Assembly: GCA_900073065.1 (NCBI GenBank)
Contig: FJOG01000013.1
Location: forward strand, 213,227 to 277,226
DNA: 64,000 bases
Reading direction: 5' to 3'
Origin: Phialocephala subalpina
Lineage: Eukaryota; Ascomycota; Leotiomycetes; Helotiales; Mollisiaceae
The notes below the pieces were generated by a model that worked only from the letters and a program-made list of their open reading frames with translations, was not told where the DNA came from and did not search any database. Shown piece after piece: positions 22,490-32,891 of this stretch (the first letter of the stretch is position 1; every line of letters begins with the position of its first letter). The translations under genes were made by a program, and so were the position numbers.

Positions 22490-25400
22490 ATGCCCTCCGA
22501 AACCGGCAACAAGCCATTTCTCAACCGCGATGCGGGAGCTTCAGCTGCTAAATACCCAACTCTAGTCAACGACGAAAATAGAAGACCAAATGGAACTCCC
22601 TCAGAAAGTCGGACACCGGGAGCAAAATCCTCATTTCTCAACGGCGGCGGTGAAGCACATCCCAAAACAGCAGAATCAAAACAAACACCAGTCATCGACA
22701 TCACGAAGGACTTGTCGTCACTCATTCAAAAACAGATGCGAGCAACACCTGATGCCATCGCTCTAGAAGATGAGACCACGACTTTGACCTACAGCGAGCT
22801 GGACCAGAAAGTCACGACTCTTGCTAGCCGTCTCCGTGATCATGGAGTCGGCCGAGACAATCTCGTCGGAGTGCTTTTGGGACGCAGCGCAAATTATGTG
22901 ATTGCATGCCTCGCGGCACTTCGTGCTGGAGGAGCATTCCTGGTTCTCGAACTTGCATATCCACCAAACCTACTGGCGGATGTCATTGATGATGCCAAGC
23001 CGACGGTCGTTGTTACAAATACAACTCAAGCGAACCAAATCAATGCGGACATTCCTCTCGTCATCCTTCAAGAAAAAGAGATTGGACATTACAAGCCTAC
23101 AGAATCTCTGAAAGAGCTCTCACCTTTACCTGCTGAGGATGATCTGGACCGCCTAGCATTTGTTTCATACTCATCTGGCACAACAGGAAGACCGAAAGGA
23201 ATCGCGAATCCACATAGGGCACCGGTACTCTCATATGATTTGAGGTTCCGCCTCAATGACCTCTCTCCCGGAGACCGCGTGGCTTGCAATGTGTTCTTCA
23301 TATGGGAGATTTTAAGGCCGCTTCTAAGAGGAGCAACTGTGGTTTGCGTTCCGGACGAGGCCAGTTATGACCCAGTTGCACTTGTTGATCTGCTCGCCCT
23401 TCGTCACGTTACAGAAACTCTCATGACGCCGACTCTGCTAGCCGCAGTCCTCTCCAGGCACTCGGACATCCAGGCTGATCTCCCAGACCTTCGTACATTA
23501 TGGTTCAACGGCGAGGTCGTCACGACCGATCTAGCTCGGCGAGCCATCAAAGCTCTTCCGAATACACGCCTACTCAACTGCTACAGCGCCAGCGAAACCC
23601 ACGAAATTGCATGCGGAGATATCAGGGATATTATCGACAGTGACTCTCCTTATTGTCCAGTTGGGCGGCCCATGGAACCAGAAAATATATTCATCCTTGA
23701 CGAGAATGGCCAGAAGGTCGACAACGGTGTCGCTGGGGAGTTATTTGTTGGTGGCTCTCTTCTTGCTCGGAGCTATCTCAACCTTCCCGAAACGACTGCC
23801 GAAGCTTTTATCCCGAACCCCTTTGATTCAACGCCGGGAGCTCGAATGTACAGAACTGGCGATACGGCACGAATGCTCCCGTCAGGTGTCCTAGAGATCA
23901 CGGGTCGCGTTGGAGCTATGATTAAGTTACGAGGCTACTCCGTTGTACCTTCTAAGGTCGAGCATACCATCATTGAGCTATTAGCCGTCAAGCAATGTGC
24001 GGTGATTCCTTACGGTGAGGGGCTTGAGAGACAACTGGTCGCGTATATCGTGAGAGACAAGGAAGAGCCCGGAAATCGCTCTGTTCCCATCATTGATGAG
24101 GCTGGATACAGTCTGGTGGCTCGACGAACGTTGTCGACATCACTTGCACAGTATATGATTCCTGCACTGTGGGGTGAACTCGACGAACTGCCTACCAACA
24201 GAGTCTCTGGCAAAGCTGACTTAAAACGGCTCCCTCCACCTGTGGTTTCCATTTCAACAATTTTCAACCACACGAAGACCGAACGTGATACCAGTATCAG
24301 CATCGATGCTCTCGCAGAAACGTGGGCTGCATCACTCAACGTTCCATTCAGTTCCGTGACGAAGGAGCACACTTTTTTCGACCTCGGTGGCCACTCCTTG
24401 ACATTTGCCGATCTTGCGGCCCGATTGTCGAGGACATTCGGCTTTGCTGTACCAGTTGGACGCCTCGTTGTAAGCCCCACACTCGAGGGACATCTGGAAG
24501 TCGTACGTTCTATCCGGGACGGGCATACTGCAGCAGTGCAAGCAGATTTACCTGCTGTATTGCGTGCAGATTCCGTTCTTCCCGAGGACATTCAGCCTTC
24601 CGGCACCCCTATGTGCTCGCTTAGCACAGCCGACACGGTCTTGTTGACCGGTGCGACTGGTTTCCTAGGCGCTTTTCTGCTCAACGACCTCCTGCAATCG
24701 ACATCAGCTCGTATCTTGTGCCTGGTACGATTCAGCGACCCCACAGAAGAAGATGCAGCTGCCGGTGTTGCAAGAATACGCAAGAACTTACTTGATTTGG
24801 GCCTGTGGCACGACTCGTTCTTAGATCGTCTCGAGGTGTTGCCCGGGAATCTTGGACATTCAAAACTTGGCCTTGCGCCAGATGTTCATAAAGACCTCGT
24901 GGCTAATGTTCAAGTCATTATCCATGCTGGAGCCACTGTCAATCTAGTGTATCCCTATGCCGCTTTGCGAGATGCAAACGTCGCCGGCACGAGAGAAATA
25001 TTGCGCCTGGCTAGTCAAAGCGGAGCGACTCTGCAGTACATATCTACGAATGGTGTCTTGCCGCCATCCAATACTGCATGGCCTGAGAGTTCTATTATTT
25101 CAGTGGATGACGTTCCGGAGAAATTGGTTGATGGTTATGGCCAAACGAAGTATGTTGCAGAGGAGCTCGTTCACGAGGCAGGGCGACGCGGCATGCCAGT
25201 GAGAATTCTGCGAGCAGGAACAATCAGCGGCCACAGTACTTCGGGTTCAACGAACACATACGACCTCTTTACGGCAATCATTGTCGAATCCCTTCGCATC
25301 GGGTATTCCCCAGATATTACTGGCTGGCGTGCTGAGATGACCCCTGTCGACTTTGTCAGTAAGGCCATTACTAGTCTCGCCAACAACGTCGAGACAAAGC

Positions 25401-26527
25401 AACGTGTGTTCCACCTTGGTGATCCTAACCCTGTTGACACCAAGTCGCTCTTCGATGACCTCACTGAGCTCGGATATCCAACGAAGCAACTCGAATGGGA
25501 GAAATGGGTTGCACTCTGGACTGAGAAGCGAGGCTCCGCGAAGAGGGGAGCCGGCGCCTTCACCGCCGACATTCTACGAGGTGGTATGCCAACCGTTGAG
25601 TTCTTGAAAGACATCACTATCCTCGACGACAAAGCTACCAAGCCTGCCCTTGGCGATCTACAGCGCCCCAAAATCAATACCAAGTTAATGGAAATTTATG
25701 CTCGTCACTGGTACGCGAGAGGATGGTTGCCACGACCGCCTTTACGTCTGCATCAATCTAATGGGTTTGTGAAACAATCAAACAAGGGACCTTTGAGCGG
25801 ACTCGTAGCTGTCATCACCGGTGCATCTTCTGGAATTGGCGCTGCGACTGCTGCTGCTCTGGCTAAGGAAGGTGCGCATGTCGCACTTGCCGCGCGACGC
25901 ACCGATGCTCTCGAATCTCTGAAAAACAGACTCACAACATACGGTGGTAAAGTCATTGTCCACCAAACCGATGTCACGAAGAAGGAGCAAGTCGAGTCTC
26001 TTATTCGCGCCACCGAAGATGCTCTTGGTCTTGTCGATATCCTTGTTTCCTGCGCTGGTGTCATGTACTTCACCATGATGGCGAATGTGCAGACCGACCA
26101 ATGGGAACAAACCGTTGACGTGAACTGCAAGGGCCTACTTCACTGCCTGTCCTCCACCGTTCCCGGAATGCTGTCTCGAGGCAAGGGTCACATCGTTGCT
26201 ATATCCTCAGACGCAGGCAGAAAGGTCTTCCCCGGCCTTGGCGTATACTCGGCAAGTAAATTCTTCGTCGAAGCAACACTCCAAGCCTTGCGTGTTGAGA
26301 CTGCTGGCAGTGGTCTTCGCGTCACCAGCGTCCAGCCAGGAAATGTGGCAACGGATCTTCTGTCGATGTCGACCGATGCGGAAGCACTCAAGAAGTATGG
26401 TGAACCATCTGGTGCCAAGGTCCTTGATGCTGAGGATGTTGCGAACTCGATTGTTTATGCTTTGAGACAGCCACAGCATGTTGCTGTGAATGAAGTAATG
26501 ATTGAGCCTCGGGACGAGCCTATTTGA
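22490..26527 (+). CDS. NRPS-like A-T-R-SDR reductase, glycine-betaine reductase (ATRR) type
   Basis: A single uninterrupted 1345-residue frame. Adenylation domain about residues 80-600: YSSGTTGRPKG, NCYSASETHE, GELFVGG, MYRTGD, GRVGAMIKLRGY and the lysine motif NRVSGKADLKRL. Carrier domain near 630: FFDLGGHSL with the phosphopantetheine serine. Thioester reductase from about 715: VLLTGATGFLGAFLL and catalytic YGQTKYVAEEL. C-terminal classical SDR from about 1103: VITGASSGIGAATAAAL and YSASKFFVEA. The order A-T-R-R matches the fungal enzyme described in Aspergillus nidulans, which reduces glycine betaine first to betaine aldehyde and then to choline. Assignment to that substrate rests on architecture; the substrate-pocket residues were not compared. 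The first about 70 residues are low-complexity. No condensation domain or cluster partners are visible, arguing against a classical peptide pathway. Confidence 0.88.
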   Translation: MPSETGNKPFLNRDAGASAAKYPTLVNDENRRPNGTPSESRTPGAKSSFLNGGGEAHPKTAESKQTPVIDITKDLSSLIQKQMRATPDAIALEDETTTLTYSELDQKVTTLASRLRDHGVGRDNLVGVLLGRSANYVIACLAALRAGGAFLVLELAYPPNLLADVIDDAKPTVVVTNTTQANQINADIPLVILQEKEIGHYKPTESLKELSPLPAEDDLDRLAFVSYSSGTTGRPKGIANPHRAPVLSYDLRFRLNDLSPGDRVACNVFFIWEILRPLLRGATVVCVPDEASYDPVALVDLLALRHVTETLMTPTLLAAVLSRHSDIQADLPDLRTLWFNGEVVTTDLARRAIKALPNTRLLNCYSASETHEIACGDIRDIIDSDSPYCPVGRPMEPENIFILDENGQKVDNGVAGELFVGGSLLARSYLNLPETTAEAFIPNPFDSTPGARMYRTGDTARMLPSGVLEITGRVGAMIKLRGYSVVPSKVEHTIIELLAVKQCAVIPYGEGLERQLVAYIVRDKEEPGNRSVPIIDEAGYSLVARRTLSTSLAQYMIPALWGELDELPTNRVSGKADLKRLPPPVVSISTIFNHTKTERDTSISIDALAETWAASLNVPFSSVTKEHTFFDLGGHSLTFADLAARLSRTFGFAVPVGRLVVSPTLEGHLEVVRSIRDGHTAAVQADLPAVLRADSVLPEDIQPSGTPMCSLSTADTVLLTGATGFLGAFLLNDLLQSTSARILCLVRFSDPTEEDAAAGVARIRKNLLDLGLWHDSFLDRLEVLPGNLGHSKLGLAPDVHKDLVANVQVIIHAGATVNLVYPYAALRDANVAGTREILRLASQSGATLQYISTNGVLPPSNTAWPESSIISVDDVPEKLVDGYGQTKYVAEELVHEAGRRGMPVRILRAGTISGHSTSGSTNTYDLFTAIIVESLRIGYSPDITGWRAEMTPVDFVSKAITSLANNVETKQRVFHLGDPNPVDTKSLFDDLTELGYPTKQLEWEKWVALWTEKRGSAKRGAGAFTADILRGGMPTVEFLKDITILDDKATKPALGDLQRPKINTKLMEIYARHWYARGWLPRPPLRLHQSNGFVKQSNKGPLSGLVAVITGASSGIGAATAAALAKEGAHVALAARRTDALESLKNRLTTYGGKVIVHQTDVTKKEQVESLIRATEDALGLVDILVSCAGVMYFTMMANVQTDQWEQTVDVNCKGLLHCLSSTVPGMLSRGKGHIVAISSDAGRKVFPGLGVYSASKFFVEATLQALRVETAGSGLRVTSVQPGNVATDLLSMSTDAEALKKYGEPSGAKVLDAEDVANSIVYALRQPQHVAVNEVMIEPRDEPI

Positions 26528-26749
26528 TAGAGTTTCAGACCGAGCTGGAGTCTAATTGCTTTCTAGAATAGGGTGGGGGGGAGTTCTAGGCTCAGATTTG
26601 GCAACTTTACATATACATAGATAATGAGCATAGAGCATTAGAAGGCGCTTCGCTTCAATGTCTCACCTTCCACCAACATGATACAAAAAGTCTTTTTCTA
26701 TCGATGAGAAATGTGAGGTATGTCGCTCCTTTCCAGTGTTTCTAAAAAT

Positions 26750-27530
26750 CTACAAAGCCTTAAGTGCTGAACACCCCAGACGAATCAGATCAGCATTCGT
26801 CAACGGCCCCTTCTCAAACCCATGCACCACCTGATCCAGCAGCGCCGCCGCAAGCTCCTCCCGACTCACATTCGGAATCGCCCTCGTGAACATATTCGCG
26901 AATCCAAACAATTTCGCCTGCGCAGTCCTCCAAAACGTCAACGAAGAAGTGATCGTCCCCGGCCGAGCAACACAGACCTTGATTCCCTCGTGCTCTTCGC
27001 CATACGCGAGCACCATGTTTTCCGTCTCACCATGCAGAACAAATGACCCTGTCAGTATCCATTGCAAGCTCGAACAATGAGAATGAGAGCAGGATCGGTG
27101 CATTCACACGCATGAGCCGATACTCCCCCATAAACAGCGGCTTCTTCGTCAGATCCCTCGGCGTGCCCTCAGCGCTCAGGTACAGAAAGCGGAACGGTTT
27201 CGAGGGGCCAGCTTCGTACATCGCCTTGAATCCAGCCAGAGTGCAAGTTTGGCATATCCTTTTGACTTCCGCGAGATCGACACCTCTGGACCTCATTGGG
27301 GTCACGGCGACGGTACTGTTTTGTCAGCAAGTTCTTGCAATATTTTTGGGAACTTTCTACCATATGCATGCATCTGCCCCAGCAAATTCGGCCTTCACAT
27401 CTTCGGGGTAGTGCTCATAGTCGCTGATGATAACACTCTTTAGTTTTGGAGACTTGACGTCTTCAACCTGAACGGGTTTCCGGGCAAGTGCAATAACGGA
27501 GGTGATCTCGGGTATTTGCAGACTTTGTCT
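26750..27530 (-). pseudogene. Head-truncated NAD(P)-binding (NmrA/epimerase-like) gene remnant
   Basis: Minus-strand coding pieces read RQSLQIPEITSVIALARKP, then SDYEHYPEDVKAEFAGADAC, an intron (about 27310-27355), TPMRSRGVDLAEVKRICQTC, FRFLYLSAEGTPRDLTKKP, FMGEYRLMR, a second intron (about 27024-27105) and TENMVLAYGEEHEG through VARPGTITSSL to a stop at 26750. This is the body of an atypical Rossmann oxidoreductase of the epimerase/NmrA group. The N-terminal nucleotide-binding strand and Gly-rich loop, which should precede RQSLQ, are absent: similarity ends at about 27530 and a different gene fragment begins on the opposite strand within about 20 bp. No start codon is found. It converges on the NRPS-like gene. 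Confidence 0.6.
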
Positions 27531-27552
27531 GTTGATGTTTTAAAGCCAAAAA

Positions 27553-28048
27553 CGATTGTGGCTCGCCACCAACAGCCCACATGACTTGGCTGCTACCATC
27601 ACATGGACCATTGAAAATTGCGCCGCAGACCCTATTTCCAATATCGTCTGCCTTGGAATCGGGTCGGGCTCACAGAGAGATATGGATCAGTTTGTAGCTT
27701 TCTCACAGATCGCCCGTCAACTAGCTGTTGCGAACCCAGACCTGCTTGACAACGTTGTCTTTCAACACCCGATGATGACCCCAGGCATGAAAGCATTATT
27801 TGCAAACCACGGATGTCGGGTAGTTAACGATCCAATCGCTTTTGAAATTATGAGAGCAAATACCTTCTTCTTTGCTCGATTTGTACCGTTTTTAGTCTTA
27901 CTCAGTGGCCTCCAGAATCTACCTATCGAAGGCATGGCAATGTCCGTGGTCGTTGACTCAAGGGCAGGTTTTAGTAAGTCAACTTCTACATTTAGCATCA
28001 GAGAGGACGTAATATTAACATGTTATGAACACAGATGTTATGTCGTAA
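27553..28048 (+). pseudogene. Head-truncated SRR1-like domain fragment
   Basis: The frame begins without an ATG (a stop lies just upstream) and reads LAATITWTIENCAADPISN, IVCLGIGSGSQRDMDQFVAF, then VVFQHPMMTPGMKALF, CRVVNDPIAFEIM and ANTFFFARFVPF. The I-x-N-I-V-C-L-G-x-G-S core and the following aspartate-rich segments resemble the SRR1-like domain of fungal proteins of unknown biochemical role. A possible intron 27974-28034 (GTAAGT...ACACAG) would lead to a stop at 28048. Its upstream half is missing at the breakpoint with the NmrA-like remnant, so I call it a fragment. Confidence 0.45.
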
Positions 28049-28224
28049 GAGCAGCGACCCCTGTATGGCAGAATTCCCATATCCTGATAAACCCCCGGAT
28101 TTCGCACATCCCTATGGCCAAACGTTTCAAGGTCTGCAAGGTCTGGATATCAGGTGGAGACCAGCAAAGCCCCATACTGTCTGAGAGTTGGTGGGGATCC
28201 TCATCTTGGAGCGAAAAGATCTGA

Positions 28225-28683
28225 TGGAATATTTGATGAATTAGATGCCGAGCAATAAGGGAGGTCGAATAAACAGGAGTGTTGAGGCAAAGTGGGACCG
28301 GGTGTACGATGTATGTTTCCGATGAGCAATTGTCTTGTGAGTAGTCATAAATTTATACCTCTTTGAAGTTTATGATTTAATTTGGTTCATGTCCTTCCAG
28401 ATATTCGCCCCGCCCTAGTCATGACCCAGACACCTAGTGAATCTTACACTGGCCTTCATAGACCTCGAACCCATTACGCTTCGCTACTTATTTTTGCGAT
28501 TCACGCTTGCCAATTCGAGTCATGAGAGGTTCTCCAAGCGGCTCATCTCTGATCTTGAGTCACAATCGTCAAATCTAGGTGTATAAAAATCTCGCGCTGG
28601 CTTTTGGCACACCCTAATTCTTTAAACAGCCACAACATTTTAGATGCAACGATCTCCAGTCGCCGTTTGACGCTCATTCAAAC
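28225..28683. promoter_or_regulatory. Upstream region of the HET gene
   Basis: Non-coding stretch between the SRR1-like fragment and the HET-domain gene. I see no gene; a GTATAAAA sequence near 28581-28588, about 100 bp before the ATG, could act as a TATA element. Confidence 0.3.
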
Positions 28684-31476
28684 ATGGACCATTTACTTCG
28701 GCCGCAGGATTGCATCGACTTGGGAATTGAACTTCGTTATCTTTGCGACGATACCGACTTCGTCGATCTCGCAGCTTTCCCTACTCGACATGGCATGACA
28801 TTGAACAGCCAAGGTAGACTCTCCATCGAAGAACTCCATCAGCATCGAAGACTTCGTGAGGCGCACTTTCTACAAGCATGGTTGTTTTTCGGGACCTTGA
28901 AGGAGTGCTTTGGCAATGACTTTCATCTCGACGATTATATTGCGACATTGGAAACATCACAGCATAAGCTTGTTCACACTCGGGGTCTTGGAGAAATGCT
29001 GACACGAAAGGATAATCACTTATTGAGACTGAAAGGAACCGATGCCGAAGCTGAGAAGCAAGAGCGAGACAGACTGCACAATCTGATCCTCCACGTAGCA
29101 CAATGCTGCGCTGAGCTTGATCGCTGGCACGATCCAGAAAACTTTGATCCAGAGTGGGCAATCGTTCTTCTCTCAGTCAAGCTGCTCATACAAAGTTTGG
29201 ATCTAGATGCACGGCTTGATAGACAACTTCACAAGCCCCACCACGTTGACGATCCCTCATTCGCTCTACTGCGAACTGCCATGCTCAAACAACGAGGCTG
29301 GTGCTCCCACCACGTCCAAGAACTTGGAAGTGCGAATACTTACCACGCCTTATTCTATCTCGCTAGCCTACGTCGCTACCTAGGGCAGTGGATTGATCAT
29401 AGTTTCTGTGAGGCGACGGACCAATGTACAGCCTACAATGTGAACGAGCTTACACATCGAGTTTTGCATGTCGAGCAGGGTTGCGACTGTGCATCGATCA
29501 AAGCGCCTACTACCAATATGGATATTATCAACTCTGGAAGTATTCCATTCGTCCAGTGCGACAGAAAGAAAGGGTTTACACCCGAGATATCACACGGGAT
29601 TGTCCGACCAGGCACTAAATATGTTGCGATCTCTCACATCTGGTCTGATGGGCTCGGAAATCTACTGGCAAACGAGTTACCGCAATGTCAACTTGATAGG
29701 ATACTTGATAGGGTTGAAGCTCTCAATGCGAAGCATAGATCAAGCCTCTTGCCTCAATCGCTTCAGCAGAAGTACCAATCTGTTCGGGAGATAGTTTTTG
29801 GCCCACCGACTACCCGTGTTAACTTCTGGGTGGACGTTTTCTGCAATCCTGTTGTACCGCATAACAGTGATCCTGCTTACAAGGAGCATATAAAGAATGT
29901 TTTAGCGATGGGAATCTCAAGACTCATGCCAACATATATCTTCGCAGAATACGTCCTGATCCTAGATCACGAGGTTCAACAAGCGACACTCTCGCAAGGT
30001 CAGACAGAATTGCAAAGTCGTCTAGCGGTCAGTGATTGGCGTTCTAGATGCTGGACGCATCAAGAATACTGTTTCTCCAGACTCCCTTTGTACCAATGTT
30101 CTGATGGTCTTGGTTCACTGATAAAGATGGATGAAGCAACAGATTTTAAAGGCGGAAGTATGCAAGAAAGTGTCTGCAGAGAGCTCCAGAATCTTTCACC
30201 CACAGCGTTGCAATCGACAACTGGCATTCAAGACCCTTTAAGTCAAGTCCTCGGGCTTGGATATACTAGCAAATCTCCTGAGGATCTGGAGAATCAACGT
30301 CAATTGAGGTTCCTCTGCGTCTGGAATGATCTCTCTCGGAAGAACATCACACACAACGATGATTCGCTCGAGATACTGGCAAATCTACTTGAGCTCAGAG
30401 CAGGAGACTTGCTAGATCTGTTGCCAAAGGACCAGATGAAGGCGGTACTGGGGTCACACAAGAAACTGCCAATGGATCTCCTCTTCAGCTCAACCAAACG
30501 ATATCAGGATGTTGAAGAGGATCAGTGGATACCACGTTTCCCGAAAGGTGGGGAGCCATTGAGGGAACAATCATTGCAAGTCCAACTCACTCCATCCGGA
30601 CTCCTTATTCCATCAAGATACTTTGACCATGGCCAGAGTGCCCAGCAAGGTTGTACTTTGATAGCCGTGGAAGTCCTCAACACGCGTGGGCAAAACTGGA
30701 CTCTGAACATTCCAAATGCTCGAAATGATGCCGACAAAAAAATGTGGGTATCATTGCAGAACACTAACAAAGAAGACCCGCTAAGTGTTCCTGACGAGTC
30801 TGATATCATCCTGATTCTGGATACGTCTTTCTCTGGCGTTGAGACTATAACGCGGAGAGGACAACCTGGATGCTGTCTCGTGGTTAAGGAGAGAGGCTCT
30901 CTAGAGCAGAATAAAACTCAAACCAGCTATATCTGCCAAGTTCTCTGGGGACGTGGTACATCAGGTCGTGAGTACCAATCCACTGGCACTGAGGATGGGA
31001 AAATGCTGGGAGCAGACAGTCCTGATGTATTGATCGTCAGCGACGTAGCCATCTGGAAGAAGGTGGAGGCTCGCCGGGATCTTTTCATGCCTAAGTCATT
31101 CGGCTCCAGAGCCAAGATGACCTTGATCCTGGCATTCCACATAGTAGCAGCACACATCTTGGGTATTCTCGGTATTCTGAATCCTATTCGATGGGTTGGA
31201 GATCTGAACTGGTGTACCATCTCCATAATCGTCCTCGAAATCGCCATTTACAGAACTTCGCAGTGGGTTGCCGAGGTTTGTGTACGGAGGGCAAACGATT
31301 ATTTACAGTTACAGAGCTTTCAATCAGACTGGACGGCTGATGAGGCAGTGTTACGTCGTCTTGGGAAGGCTCTTTCAAAATTGGATAATGAAAATTTACC
31401 ATGGCAGAGCAGATTTATGGTGATGTTATTGAAGTTGCTAGTCTGGGTGGAAGGTGTAATATCTAGCAGCCGTTGA
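28684..31476 (+). CDS. HET-domain (heterokaryon-incompatibility) protein with C-terminal membrane segments
   Basis: An intronless 930-residue protein. The HET domain starts near residue 313 with KYVAISHIWSDGLGN, the most conserved HET motif, and continues with FWVDVFCNP, DWRSRCWTHQEYCF (the WxxRxWTxQE-type motif) and SRLPLYQCSDG. HET proteins act in non-self recognition and regulated cell death after hyphal fusion; a role in allorecognition here is inferred from the domain alone. The first about 300 residues are helical, rich in His, Cys and Leu, and not recognised; they do not look like a NACHT or WD40 module. Near residues 810-860 two hydrophobic stretches (LILAFHIVAAHILGILGIL and SIIVLEIAIY) suggest membrane attachment. 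No second het-type gene or adaptor lies next to it. Confidence 0.9.
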   Translation: MDHLLRPQDCIDLGIELRYLCDDTDFVDLAAFPTRHGMTLNSQGRLSIEELHQHRRLREAHFLQAWLFFGTLKECFGNDFHLDDYIATLETSQHKLVHTRGLGEMLTRKDNHLLRLKGTDAEAEKQERDRLHNLILHVAQCCAELDRWHDPENFDPEWAIVLLSVKLLIQSLDLDARLDRQLHKPHHVDDPSFALLRTAMLKQRGWCSHHVQELGSANTYHALFYLASLRRYLGQWIDHSFCEATDQCTAYNVNELTHRVLHVEQGCDCASIKAPTTNMDIINSGSIPFVQCDRKKGFTPEISHGIVRPGTKYVAISHIWSDGLGNLLANELPQCQLDRILDRVEALNAKHRSSLLPQSLQQKYQSVREIVFGPPTTRVNFWVDVFCNPVVPHNSDPAYKEHIKNVLAMGISRLMPTYIFAEYVLILDHEVQQATLSQGQTELQSRLAVSDWRSRCWTHQEYCFSRLPLYQCSDGLGSLIKMDEATDFKGGSMQESVCRELQNLSPTALQSTTGIQDPLSQVLGLGYTSKSPEDLENQRQLRFLCVWNDLSRKNITHNDDSLEILANLLELRAGDLLDLLPKDQMKAVLGSHKKLPMDLLFSSTKRYQDVEEDQWIPRFPKGGEPLREQSLQVQLTPSGLLIPSRYFDHGQSAQQGCTLIAVEVLNTRGQNWTLNIPNARNDADKKMWVSLQNTNKEDPLSVPDESDIILILDTSFSGVETITRRGQPGCCLVVKERGSLEQNKTQTSYICQVLWGRGTSGREYQSTGTEDGKMLGADSPDVLIVSDVAIWKKVEARRDLFMPKSFGSRAKMTLILAFHIVAAHILGILGILNPIRWVGDLNWCTISIIVLEIAIYRTSQWVAEVCVRRANDYLQLQSFQSDWTADEAVLRRLGKALSKLDNENLPWQSRFMVMLLKLLVWVEGVISSSR

Positions 31477-31935
31477 CATAAAATCAAAGTGGCTATGGTA
31501 GGTATAGAGGAATAGTCTCTGGGGGAGGGCTCAAGTACAAATTGTGTAATTGTGCATGCCGCAAGGAACTTAATAGAATCGATGCATTCACGGTTTATAA
31601 ATGTTCTAGGTACGCTGGAACGTTGTCATAAAATGAGTTGAAATGTGCCTCAGGCCTCGATCACTAGAGTTTAGTGAGGCCAGATTTCGCTAAATATCTA
31701 GGCTTCTTCTCCCTAAGATACGACGCCTCATTTGCTTGGCTTCGTGCGTACCTTGTTACTGTAATGAAAGCCATTCGAAGTACGAAGAGATCGATTAAAT
31801 TTCGACATCCTCCCGAAATTGGCTCAAGTTGCCAAAGAAAATTGACTTGAATATCGAAAGAAGATGGGGCGCTGGCTTACAAAAGCCAGGCTCCATAAAA
31901 GTGCTTTATAGATCTAAATAATGCAATTGTCTATC
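31477..31935. other. Spacer between HET gene and 5S rRNA
   Basis: No gene seen. The stretch is moderately AT-rich and includes likely 3' flank of the HET gene. Confidence 0.35.
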
Positions 31936-32054
31936 ACATACGACCATAGCTCGAGGAGAATTGGGCATCCCGTCCGCTCTGCCATGCACAAGCCTCGAAG
32001 CGGAGAATCAGTAGTTGGGTGGGTGACCACCAGCGAATCCTCTCTGTTGTATGT
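31936..32054 (+). rRNA. 5S ribosomal RNA gene, solitary
   Basis: The 119-bp sequence starts ACATACGACCATAG and ends GTTGTATGT; it carries CATCCCGTCCGCTCT and GTAGTTGGGTGGGTGACC with CACCAGCGAATCC, the conserved blocks of fungal 5S rRNA and its internal control region. The first and last nine bases pair fully (one G-U), forming helix I. T-rich runs at 32055-32075 can terminate RNA polymerase III. Single dispersed 5S genes are usual in Pezizomycotina. The helix II/III region differs from common forms, so it may be a minor 5S type or a still-recognisable pseudogene copy. Confidence 0.92.
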
Positions 32055-32891
32055 CTTTTTGCATTTTTTTTGCGTTGTGGATCTGGTATGTGGAGTTAGG
32101 GGAAGTCTCGCTTAGCGAGCGATACTTACCCCGCCCTTTTCCTGTGTGACGGGACTGGTATTGGGGAGAGGACTCCTCGAAGAACGTGAGGAAATCAAGA
32201 ACAGCCCAGCAGGGCTTTGCTTTTGCAACTAATGACCAGCAAACTACGCAAAGAGAACAAAATTCGTAACCATAAGTCCAGCCTCTCGGTCGTCGCACTC
32301 GTGAGTCCAACATACCGTCTAGCCCGGCATTTCAATCTCCTAGCCTGGAATCGAGAAGGCTGTGATGAACTAGGATACTTCTTTTAGTTCGGAATTACCG
32401 TTCATGCAATGATGGTCCTTCCCAAGCAGAAATGGGCCATGAATGTCCCGAGCAAGGCTCGGCTGGAAGAATGAAACAGCTAGTCTACCAACAGTGTTCT
32501 GAGGCATCTTGAGGGCTTGGTGAACCGGAAAATAACCTACTGTTAGGTTTCAAAGTAAGTGAATGTTCGGAGAAGCAAACAAAGAGGACGGGGAGGAATG
32601 GTGATTCTGGGGCTCAGCTTTGGTGACGATTGTGGTCCAGACGTTACGTATGGAACCTGAATATTTGCGCTCATGAGCCTTGATTCAGGAAAAATATGCT
32701 CTGAGCATTGAGACATGCTCTCGCACAGCCGGGGGCACTCGGGGTTCTGGTAAGGCCACATTATGGCCTTCTAGACATTAGACGAATCTCAATTCTCTTT
32801 CCAAACAACCCCACAATCCTGCTCAATCTCCGAGAGGCCGAAAGTGCGATTCCATTTCCTCCTTCAACCCCTTCTTCCACTCTTCCGGCGA
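32055..32891. other. 5S downstream spacer
   Basis: No gene recognised. It contains the poly-T terminator of the 5S gene and a short perfect dyad, CTCGCTTAGCGAG, at 32106-32118, which has a diverged relative near 33850. Confidence 0.4.
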
